Shown here: in pieces, positions 57,579 to 64,000 of the stretch
How positions within the stretch are numbered: the stretch's first letter is position 1
How the letters are laid out: the number at the start of each line of letters is the position of its first letter
Assembly (NCBI RefSeq): GCF_026967575.1
Contig: NZ_CP114054.1
Coordinates: 1,426,001 to 1,490,000 of the forward strand
Direction: 5' to 3'
Source of the DNA: Aurantiacibacter sp. MUD11
Lineage (GTDB): Bacteria > Pseudomonadota > Alphaproteobacteria > Sphingomonadales > Sphingomonadaceae
Length of the DNA: 64,000 nucleotides
Made by a program: the position numbers and the translations under genes
The notes under the pieces: generated by a model
What the model saw: only the letters and a program-made list of their open reading frames with translations
Database searches by the model: none
Told to the model about the DNA's origin: nothing

Positions 57579-58298
57579 ATGTTCATTTCGACCACCATCA
57601 AGCGCGCTGCCAAGCTGGCCATGGTGCCTGCCCTCGCACTGGGTCTTGCCGCTTGCGCCACCCCGTTCCGCGCTGACGTATCGCGCTTCGAAAGCCAGCT
57701 GCCTGCGCCCGCCGGCCAGAGCTTCTTCGTCGTCGCCGACGATCCGGCGCTGGCCGGCGGTCTCGAATTCGCGCTCTATGCCGACCACGTCGAGGAAGAG
57801 ATGGCGGAGCTGGGCTACGTCCAGGCCGCCTCGCCCGAAGAAGCGACCCTGCTGGTGCGCTTTGACTACGGCATCGACAACGGCCGCGAGCGGGTGCGCT
57901 CCAGCGGCTTCGGTTACGGCTATCGCGATCCGTTCTATCGCCCGTGGTACGGCTATTCGCGCCCGGTGCTCTATCGTGACCGTCGCGGCCGCACCCGCGT
58001 CGCCTATATTCGCGACCGTGCCTGGGGCTTCGGTTGGCACGATCCGTTCTTCGGCGGGCCGGAAATCTCCAGCTACACCGTCTATACCAGCGGCATCGAC
58101 CTGAAGATTGACGACGCGGCGACGGGCCAGCGCCTGTTCGAAGGCCAGGCCGAAGCGGCCTCTACCTCGAACCGCCTGCAGTACCTAGTGCCGAACCTGA
58201 TCGAGGCCATGTTCACCGACTTCCCCGGCAATTCGGGCGAGACGGTGCGCATTTCGATCGCTCCGGAAGACCAGCCGGTGCGCCGCGACGAGCGGTAA
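57579..58298 (+). CDS. DUF4136 lipoprotein
   Basis: A 239-aa protein with lipobox LGLAAC and a DUF4136 domain: RFESQLPAPAGQSFFVVAD, GGLEFALYADHVEEEMAELGYV and, near the C-terminus, YLVPNLIEAMFTDFPGNSGETV. A central Tyr/Arg/Gly-rich stretch (GFGYGYRDPFYRPWYGYSRP) is common in the family. Presumably periplasmic and membrane-anchored; function unknown. Fifteen further in-frame codons upstream are not part of the signal peptide. Confidence 0.88.
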   Translation: MFISTTIKRAAKLAMVPALALGLAACATPFRADVSRFESQLPAPAGQSFFVVADDPALAGGLEFALYADHVEEEMAELGYVQAASPEEATLLVRFDYGIDNGRERVRSSGFGYGYRDPFYRPWYGYSRPVLYRDRRGRTRVAYIRDRAWGFGWHDPFFGGPEISSYTVYTSGIDLKIDDAATGQRLFEGQAEAASTSNRLQYLVPNLIEAMFTDFPGNSGETVRISIAPEDQPVRRDER

Positions 58299-58321
58299 TC
58301 TGCTGCTACAGAGCTTTCGTC

Positions 58322-58359
58322 AGGGCGGATTGCCGATGGGCAGTCCGCCCTTTTCTTTT
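58322..58359 (+). terminator. intrinsic terminator after the DUF4136 gene
   Basis: AGGGCGGATTGCC pairs with GGCAGTCCGCCCT (one G-T pair) around a GATG loop, followed by TTTTCTTTT, about 25 nt past the stop codon. Confidence 0.9.
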
Positions 58360-58403
58360 GCCTTTCCAGCCAATAGCTTGCTTCGGATCAGGGGAGGAAA
58401 TCC

Positions 58404-59273
58404 ATGCTGCGCAAACTCGCTCTGGCCTTGCTGGCCATCGCCATGACACCGGTGCTCGCCGCGGCCCAGGCCCGCGTGCTGGAGCCGAGCAGCGACTGGA
58501 GCCTGCGCCAGGATGACGAGTACTGCCGTATCTCGCGCAGCTTCGGTGAGGGGCGCCGCGAAGTCACCATGTACTTCTATTCCTACGGGCCGACCGGCAG
58601 CTACCAGGTGATCCTTGTCGGAAATTCGCTGCCGCGTAACCAGAACAAGGCGCGCGATGCCATGCTGGCCTGGGGCGACAGCGCCGATGCCGAGCAGGTG
58701 ATGGTGATCAACGGCAGCCTTGGGCAGAATGGCTCCATTACCTTACGCACCTACGGCAACCGGCCGGTGTTCCGGTTCGGCCGCCTTTGGTCCGGTGATT
58801 CCGAATCATTGCACGACATCCCCTTCGATGAGGAGGCGACGCAGCTCTATCTCGACCCGCCCGAACGCGATGCCATGGCCTTGCAGCTTGGCGAGATGAC
58901 GGCGGCGCTGGACATACTGGCGGATTGCGAAAGGGAATTGCTGGCCAGCTGGGAGACCGGAGCCGCCGACTATCGCGAGCTGGCCACGCAACCCCAATTG
59001 CAGAACGCGCAGGACGTGGTCGAAGCCATCCGTTGGCCGCCGGCGCTGCTGATCAACCGGCACAGCCTGTTCCTGCAATTGCGGATGACCATAGGTGCGG
59101 ACGGCAGCGTCAGCGATTGCGTGCTGCAATCGCCACCAATGGATGAGCGGGACGTGAGAGCGATCTGTCGCACCTTCGAGGGGATGGCGCGCTTCGCCCC
59201 GGCGACCGATTACGAGGGCAATCCGACGACCGCCCTGTTCCGCACCACCTACACGATGTTCGTGTTCGACTAG
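58404..59273 (+). CDS. secreted protein with TonB-C-like ending, function unknown
   Basis: A 289-aa protein with a signal peptide (cut near VLAAAQA). The central region (about 30-180) is unrecognised. The C-terminal 90 residues (LRMTIGADGSVSDCVLQSPPMDERDVRAICRTFEGMARFAPATD) resemble the TonB C-terminal fold seen in many sphingomonad envelope proteins, without a TonB membrane anchor. Two Cys in that part may form a disulfide. GGAGG precedes the ATG at 58404. It is convergent with dut. Confidence 0.75.
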   Translation: MLRKLALALLAIAMTPVLAAAQARVLEPSSDWSLRQDDEYCRISRSFGEGRREVTMYFYSYGPTGSYQVILVGNSLPRNQNKARDAMLAWGDSADAEQVMVINGSLGQNGSITLRTYGNRPVFRFGRLWSGDSESLHDIPFDEEATQLYLDPPERDAMALQLGEMTAALDILADCERELLASWETGAADYRELATQPQLQNAQDVVEAIRWPPALLINRHSLFLQLRMTIGADGSVSDCVLQSPPMDERDVRAICRTFEGMARFAPATDYEGNPTTALFRTTYTMFVFD

Positions 59274-59282
59274 GCTTCAGAC

Positions 59283-59741
59283 CTAGAGCTTCTCGTGCCC
59301 GCCGGTGGAGCCGAAGCCGCCCGCGCCGCGCGCGGTGTCGTCCAACTCGGCCACTTCCTGCCACACACCCTGCGTGACTGGTGACACCACCAGCTGCGCG
59401 ATGCGATCGCCGCGCTGGATGGGGAAGTTGTCGTCCGAGTGGTTGATCAGGATGATCTTCAGCTCGCCGCGATAGTCGCTATCGATGGTGCCCGGCGTGT
59501 TGGGCACGGTGATACCGTGCTTCAGCGCGAGGCCCGAGCGCGGCCGCACCTGGATTTCATAACCCGGCGGAATCGCGACGGCGAAACCCGTGGCGACCGC
59601 ATGGCGCGCGCCGGGCCGCAGCGTGACGTTCTCGGCCGCGAGCACGTCCATCCCGGCAGCGCCTTCGGTGGCGTAGGCGGGCAGGTCCAGTCCGTGGCCA
59701 TGCGGCAGGCGCTTCAACTGGACGGGGATCTGGTCAGCCAT
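59283..59741 (-). CDS. dut: deoxyuridine 5'-triphosphate nucleotidohydrolase
   Basis: dUTPase (152 aa), a trimeric enzyme making dUMP and keeping uracil out of DNA. The five motifs are visible: [45 protein letters not shown] and the C-terminal [10 protein letters not shown] arm. It overlaps the end of coaBC by 8 nt, the usual alphaproteobacterial pairing. Confidence 0.96.
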   Translation of the reverse strand: MADQIPVQLKRLPHGHGLDLPAYATEGAAGMDVLAAENVTLRPGARHAVATGFAVAIPPGYEIQVRPRSGLALKHGITVPNTPGTIDSDYRGELKIILINHSDDNFPIQRGDRIAQLVVSPVTQGVWQEVAELDDTARGAGGFGSTGGHEKL

Positions 59742-61467
59742 CTTCGTTCAACTTCTTCGCGATTTCCTCGACCAGCTTGGTGGCGACGCCCTGCTTGGTC
59801 ATCGGGTCCCAGTGCTCGGCCTTGCCCTCCTTGATCAGGTGGACCTGGTTGTCGTCGCCGCCCATCACGTCGCCCGAAACGTCGTTGGCGACGATCCAGT
59901 CTACGCCCTTCGACTTGCGCTTCTTGCGCGCGTTCTCGACCACGTCGTTGGTCTCGGCGGCAAAGCCGATCAGCAGGTCGGGCCGCTTGGCGCTGGCCGC
60001 CACGCTGGCAAGGATGTCCGGGTTCTCGGTCAGCACCAGGGCCGGCGGCGCGGAGCCGCGCTTCTTGATCTTGACGTCAGCGTAGTCCTTGGTGCGCCAG
60101 TCGGCGACGGCGGCCACCATGATGGCGGCATCCACCGGCAGCGCCTCGCGCACGGCCTTGGCCATGTCTTCCGCGCTTTCCACGTCGATGCGCTCCACGC
60201 CCAGCGGCGTGCGCAGGTGCACGGGGCCGGAAACCAGCGTGACCTTGGCACCCGCAGCGGCCGCCGCGGCAGCGATGGCATAGCCCTGCTTGCCGCTCGA
60301 ACGGTTGGCGAGATAGCGCACCGGGTCGATCGGCTCGTGGGTCGGACCGGCGGTGACCAGCACGTGCTTGCCGTAGAGCGGGCGGTGCTCGATGTCGTCG
60401 TCGAAGGCGGGCTGGCCTTCGAGCGGATCGAACTCGTCCGGATGCGGCTCCATCTGCGCGGCGACGCCTGCCTGCAGCGGATTGACCGGGGCGGCGGCTT
60501 CCTCGCCCTCGAAGGGCTGCGGGGCCTCCTGCTTGGCGTTGACCTCGTGGTTGATCGCCTCGCGGTCGGTCGGCGGGGCAGCCTTGGCCTTGCCCTTGGT
60601 CGCCATCAGGTGTTCGGACCCGGCATAGTCGGGCTCCGGCAAGTCCGGGCCCTCGCTGCCGTCGAAGGCCATTTCGCCTTCCAGTTCCTCGCCCTCTTCG
60701 CCTTCGAAGGTGACCTCGTCGTCTTCCAGCTTGCGCGGGGTGGACCGCGGGATGATGCTGGCCAGCATGCCGGCCAGGCCGCCGGGATGATCGCCGCCGA
60801 TATCGGCGCCTTCGTCATCCTCTTCACCGCCCGCCTCGACGGCGCGCAGGTAATCCTCGATCTCGGAGCCGATGGCCCCCGGATCGAGGCCGAGCATGTC
60901 GGCGATTTCCAGCCAGACCATTTCCGGTTCGGGCAGTCGGCCGGGGCCGAATTCGCCGCAGGCCATGGCGCCTTCGTCCGGCTGCATCACGCGCACGCCG
61001 GCATCCTTCAGCCACTCGATGTTCCGCTGTGTCGCCTCATGCTGCCACATCTTCACGTTCATGGCGGGCACGGCGAGCACCGGCTTGTCCGTGGCCAGGA
61101 TCAGCGTGGTCGCAAGGTCGTCGGCGATGCCGGCGCTCATCTTGGCCATCAGGTCTGCCGTTGCCGGGCAGACGACCACGAGGTCGGCCTCGCGCGAAAG
61201 CTGGATATGGCCGATCTCGGCCTCGTTCTTCAGGTCCCACAGCGAGGTGAAGACCTGGTTGCCGGACAGCGCCGCCAGCGCCATGGGCGTGACGAATTGC
61301 GCCCCGCCCTCGGTCAGCACGCAGGTGGTTTCACCCCCGGCCTTGGCGATCAGGCGGACGAGTTCACAGGACTTGTAGGCGGCGATTCCGCCACCCACCA
61401 CCAGCAGTATGCGGGGACTGGTCGACTGTTCCTCCCGTTCTTCCGTCTCGATCCGCTCTTGGAGCAT
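59734..61467 (-). CDS. coaBC: bifunctional CoaBC with a long acidic inter-domain insert
   Basis: Phosphopantothenoylcysteine decarboxylase/synthetase of coenzyme A synthesis (577 aa versus about 400 normally). The CoaC part (about 18-200) has [18 protein letters not shown] (active His87), PAMNVKMW and [12 protein letters not shown]. The CoaB part (about 365-577) has [25 protein letters not shown]. Between them are about 160 residues rich in Glu, Asp, Pro, Gly and Ala, with no recognised fold. The frame is intact and the insert keeps the neighbours' codon bias. The start at 61467 adds a short Glu-rich N-terminus. Confidence 0.94.
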   Translation of the reverse strand: MLQERIETEEREEQSTSPRILLVVGGGIAAYKSCELVRLIAKAGGETTCVLTEGGAQFVTPMALAALSGNQVFTSLWDLKNEAEIGHIQLSREADLVVVCPATADLMAKMSAGIADDLATTLILATDKPVLAVPAMNVKMWQHEATQRNIEWLKDAGVRVMQPDEGAMACGEFGPGRLPEPEMVWLEIADMLGLDPGAIGSEIEDYLRAVEAGGEEDDEGADIGGDHPGGLAGMLASIIPRSTPRKLEDDEVTFEGEEGEELEGEMAFDGSEGPDLPEPDYAGSEHLMATKGKAKAAPPTDREAINHEVNAKQEAPQPFEGEEAAAPVNPLQAGVAAQMEPHPDEFDPLEGQPAFDDDIEHRPLYGKHVLVTAGPTHEPIDPVRYLANRSSGKQGYAIAAAAAAAGAKVTLVSGPVHLRTPLGVERIDVESAEDMAKAVREALPVDAAIMVAAVADWRTKDYADVKIKKRGSAPPALVLTENPDILASVAASAKRPDLLIGFAAETNDVVENARKKRKSKGVDWIVANDVSGDVMGGDDNQVHLIKEGKAEHWDPMTKQGVATKLVEEIAKKLNEDG

Positions 61468-61468
61468 C

Positions 61469-61521
61469 GGTTAACCATCCCGCTAATAATCCAAGCGCGC
61501 GTGATGGCAAATGATGGTTAA
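61469..61521. promoter_or_regulatory. TTAACCATC inverted pair upstream of coaBC
   Basis: TTAACCATC (61471-61479) and its reverse complement GATGGTTAA (61513-61521) face each other across 33 bp in the 61468-61529 gap, just before the coaBC start. TTAACCAT is the half-site form seen in many CtrA-bound promoters. It may be a CtrA-type or other operator. Confidence 0.3.
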
Positions 61522-61529
61522 ATTAGCCT

Positions 61530-62615
61530 TTAGTTACGCGCCCCGGCGTTTCGCAGCAAATCGGCCAAGGCGCGCGGCGCGAAGGCTAGGCCGGCGAAAT
61601 AGGCCGGCAGCACCAGCTGCGCCCAGTAGAAATTCTCCGGCCGGGCGAACAGCGCCATGGCGGTGAAGAACCCGGCAAACCATAGCGTGGCGAACAGGCC
61701 CAGCCGACCGCCCTGCCCCAGCCAGCCGAGGAACGGCAGGACGGCGAGCGGCGCGGCTACGGTCACCGGCAGCACCAACAGCGCAGTAAGCCGCGAAAGC
61801 GCCATCAGCGGCAGGGCCAGCCCGGTGAAGGCATCCCAGCCCTGCGAGGCGGGATCGCCTGGCAGGCGCTGCGCCTCCACGCCGAGGTAGTGCAGGTACA
61901 TGCCGATGCTGAAGAGCCCGAGCAGGCCGACCAGCGCCGCCACCTCGCGCCAGCGTTTCCCGACCAGGGCGAAGGCCAGCCACAACAACACGAAATGCAC
62001 CGCCAGTTCGCGCACCGCCAGCGCCAGCCCCGCCGCCAGCAGGCTCGGCCACCAGCGCTCGCGATCATAGAGCAGGAAGGCGAGCGAGAGCAGTGCGCCC
62101 GCGAGCACCTCGTGCAGCAGCCCCGCCAGCGGCGCCGCGACCGCCGCGCCGCCCAGTGCCAGCATGAACAGCGCGCCCACGCGTTCCGCCATCTCCACCT
62201 TGCCGTTGAGCCGCTGGTGCAGGCCCCAGAGGCAGCCGAGCAGCAGGAGCAGCGCCAGCATCCGCACGCCATCCGGACCGATGCTGTTGTGCAGCCAGGC
62301 CAGCGTCGGCAGGCGGACGGTGACGAAGGGCCGCGTCGGGTAGTTGCGCGCCCGCTGCTCGTCCATCGCGGCGACGTAGTAGTCCTCGCCAGCGGCGACG
62401 CGTTCCGAGATGCGCGCGTAAAGCGCGATGTCGCCCTCGGTGGTGTCGGGCTTGGCCTCGACCTGCGCCGTTTCCGCCTGGTCGACCGGCGCCACCGCGA
62501 CCACGCTCCACGCCATGGTCGCCAGCAGCACGGCCAGCACGGCAAGCGCACCCCAGCGCGGCAGGCGCGCGAGCGGTCGCCCAAGGCTGTTCCACCAGGT
62601 CAGCGGGTCGGTCAT
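61530..62615 (-). CDS. polytopic membrane protein, possibly GT-C-like
   Basis: A 361-aa protein with about nine hydrophobic helices. After the first helix a short periplasmic loop (about 45-105) contains acidic and aromatic residues, e.g. EGDIALYARISERVAAGEDYYVAAM and ARNYPTRPFVTVRLPTLAWL. This resembles the first loop of GT-C type lipid-linked glycosyltransferases or related mannosyltransferase-like proteins, but no signature is certain. It lies between ubiB and coaBC in the same direction. Confidence 0.65.
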   Translation of the reverse strand: MTDPLTWWNSLGRPLARLPRWGALAVLAVLLATMAWSVVAVAPVDQAETAQVEAKPDTTEGDIALYARISERVAAGEDYYVAAMDEQRARNYPTRPFVTVRLPTLAWLHNSIGPDGVRMLALLLLLGCLWGLHQRLNGKVEMAERVGALFMLALGGAAVAAPLAGLLHEVLAGALLSLAFLLYDRERWWPSLLAAGLALAVRELAVHFVLLWLAFALVGKRWREVAALVGLLGLFSIGMYLHYLGVEAQRLPGDPASQGWDAFTGLALPLMALSRLTALLVLPVTVAAPLAVLPFLGWLGQGGRLGLFATLWFAGFFTAMALFARPENFYWAQLVLPAYFAGLAFAPRALADLLRNAGARN

Positions 62616-62680
62616 GGCAGAGGGGTTTGGACCGCGCGGGCGATCCGCTCAAGCAGGGCGCGGGGATTACCCCCGCTTCG

Positions 62681-64000
62681 CTAGGCGATCAGGCCCGCGA
62701 TACTTGCCGCCCAGACGGCCGCCCCGCCCACCGCAGCGGCCAGCAGATAGCCCGGCCAGCGTCGTCCGGTCCGCGTGCGCCGTTCCCACACCAGTTCGAT
62801 ATCGGGCAGCGGCGGCGGCTCGGGCGCGCCACCCTTGGGCGGGAAGCGGTCCTCGATCCGGCGCACCAGATCGGGGATGCGCAGCAGCGTCTCCGTATCG
62901 GTGCGGATGCGGTCGGCAATCGCGGCTTCGGGGCCAAGCTCGTCGCGGATCCAGCTGCGCACGTAGGGGGCGGAAACGTCCCACATGTTGATCTGCGGGT
63001 TGAGCTGGGTGGCGATGCCCTCGACCATCACCATGGTCTTCTGCAGCAGCAGCAGGTGCGGCTGGGTCTGCATGTCGAAATCGCGAGTGATGGCGAACAG
63101 GCCGTCGAGCATCTGCCCGACCGACAGTTCGCTCACCGGCTTGCCGCGCATCGGCTCGCCCACGGCGCGCAGCGCGGTCGCGAACTCGTCCACCGAGTGG
63201 TAGCTCGGCACATATTGCGCTTCGAAATGGATTTCGGCGACGCGCTTGTAGTTGCCTGTCGTCAGGCCATAGAGGATTTCCGCCAGCCATTGCCGGGCGC
63301 GGCGATCGATGCGGCCCATGATGCCGAAGTCGATGGCCACGATGGTGCCGTCGCCTTTCACGAACAGGTTCCCCTGGTGCATGTCGGCATGGAAGAAGCC
63401 GGCGCTGATCGCCTGCGTCAGGAAGGCCAGCACCAGCCGCTGGGCGAGATCGGGAAGGTCGTGCCCGGCGGCCAGCAGCTTCTGCGTCTCGGAAATCTTG
63501 ATGCCGTCGATCCACTCGATGGTCATCACCCGGCCATTGGTGCGGTCCCAGTCGATGTCGGGAATCGCATAGCCCTCGATCCCGTGCATGGCGGCGGCCA
63601 GTTCGGAGGCAGAGGCAGCCTCGCGCCGCAGGTCCAGCTCGCGATTGGTCCAGCGCTTGAAGTTAGCGATGGTCAGGCGCGGGCGCAGGCGCGCGGCTTC
63701 GCCGCCCATGGCTTCGAGGTGCGCGGCGGCCCATTCGTAGGTGGCGATGTCGCGCGCAAAGCGTTCGCGAATGCCGGGACGCAGCACCTTGATGGCAACG
63801 GTCTTGCCGTCGGTCGTCACCCCGCGATGGACCTGCGCAATACTGGCCGCGCCTACCGGGACCGGATCGATCTCGGCGAACAGCGTGTCGACCGGCCGGT
63901 CGAAGCTGGACTCGATCACCGCCTTGATTTCCGCAAAGGGCACCGGCGGCAGGCTGTCCTGCAGGCTCAGCAGGTTGCGCGCGGCTTCCTCGCCGACGAG
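62681..64000 (-). CDS. ubiB: UbiB (ABC1/ADCK) ubiquinone biosynthesis protein, start outside window
   Basis: UbiB-family atypical kinase/ATPase needed for ubiquinone synthesis; the 5' end lies beyond 64000 and 439 codons are present. The frame stays open to the window edge (reading LVGEEAARNLLSLQDSLPPVPF first), so internal GTG 63943 is not the start. Motifs are VPVGAASIAQVHRG (the Ala-rich loop), TVAIKVLRPG (Lys), FFHADMHQGNLFV and AIDFGIMGRID. Two C-terminal membrane helices anchor it. ubiB upstream of coaBC and dut is the class-typical order. Confidence 0.95.
   Translation of the reverse strand, partial: LVGEEAARNLLSLQDSLPPVPFAEIKAVIESSFDRPVDTLFAEIDPVPVGAASIAQVHRGVTTDGKTVAIKVLRPGIRERFARDIATYEWAAAHLEAMGGEAARLRPRLTIANFKRWTNRELDLRREAASASELAAAMHGIEGYAIPDIDWDRTNGRVMTIEWIDGIKISETQKLLAAGHDLPDLAQRLVLAFLTQAISAGFFHADMHQGNLFVKGDGTIVAIDFGIMGRIDRRARQWLAEILYGLTTGNYKRVAEIHFEAQYVPSYHSVDEFATALRAVGEPMRGKPVSELSVGQMLDGLFAITRDFDMQTQPHLLLLQKTMVMVEGIATQLNPQINMWDVSAPYVRSWIRDELGPEAAIADRIRTDTETLLRIPDLVRRIEDRFPPKGGAPEPPPLPDIELVWERRTRTGRRWPGYLLAAAVGGAAVWAASIAGLIA

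Noticed and set aside
62640..62680. GCGGGG-ATTA-CCCC-type hairpin after ubiB
   Set aside because: A short stem and no U-run; too weak to call a terminator.

Overview
The window comes from the chromosome of a high-GC alphaproteobacterium. The protein families point to Sphingomonadales, probably Erythrobacteraceae: Tad pilus genes, a FixLJ-type pair, a VPAPG-type PEP-CTERM protein, TimA next to SecB, and ubiB followed by coaBC and dut. This is judged from gene content alone. Almost all of the sequence is coding, many genes overlap by 1-4 nt, and no rRNA, tRNA, CRISPR array, insertion sequence or prophage was recognised.

Layout: 1-1770 (minus) is the start of a tad/cpa pilus locus (flp, cpaB, start of cpaC). 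2213-2626 is a small unknown gene. 2613-4410 (minus) holds a FixL-like haem-PAS kinase and a FixJ-like regulator. 4557-11257 is the most distinctive region. It holds a radical SAM protein, a MerA/Lpd-like flavin disulfide reductase, an ArsM-type arsenite methyltransferase, an SDR/epimerase, the two small transferases of the TIGR04283 and TIGR04282 families (annotated elsewhere as arsenosugar-biosynthesis glycosyltransferases) and a membrane fatty-acid-hydroxylase-type protein. It looks like a cluster for making an organoarsenical such as an arsenosugar or arsenolipid, but its radical SAM protein is not obviously ArsS.

11360-17000 carries ppx/gppA, rlmE, a membrane-anchored cytochrome c, prephenate dehydratase, a GNAT protein and a complete flavin-dependent tryptophan-halogenase-family gene. 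17041-23221 is a six-gene MoxR operon (DUF4129, DUF4350, MoxR, DUF58, SpoIIM-like, RDD). 23307-36129 is mixed housekeeping: a mechanosensitive channel-like protein, a GNAT, a GAF-EAL protein, a Kef-type antiporter, ZntB/CorA, an MFS transporter, ispG and several envelope proteins. 36296-39396 is acnA plus a rhodanese lipoprotein. 39455-41050 (minus) encodes a very Ser/Thr/Gly-rich PEP-CTERM protein.

41285-43950 (minus) is ruvA and ruvB split by a DsrE-like gene and an AT-rich membrane-protein gene. aroC, an msrQ-like gene and a helix-hairpin-helix lipoprotein follow. 46511-51434 is a peroxide-defence block (ahpC, ahpF, katG) with a shared candidate operator upstream of ahpC and katG. 51526-57413 holds the conserved smr-mltA-timA / secB-murJ-trpS neighbourhood. 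57579-59273 holds two envelope proteins. 59283-64000 (minus) is ubiB (cut by the window edge), a polytopic membrane protein, a coaBC gene with a long acidic insert, and dut.
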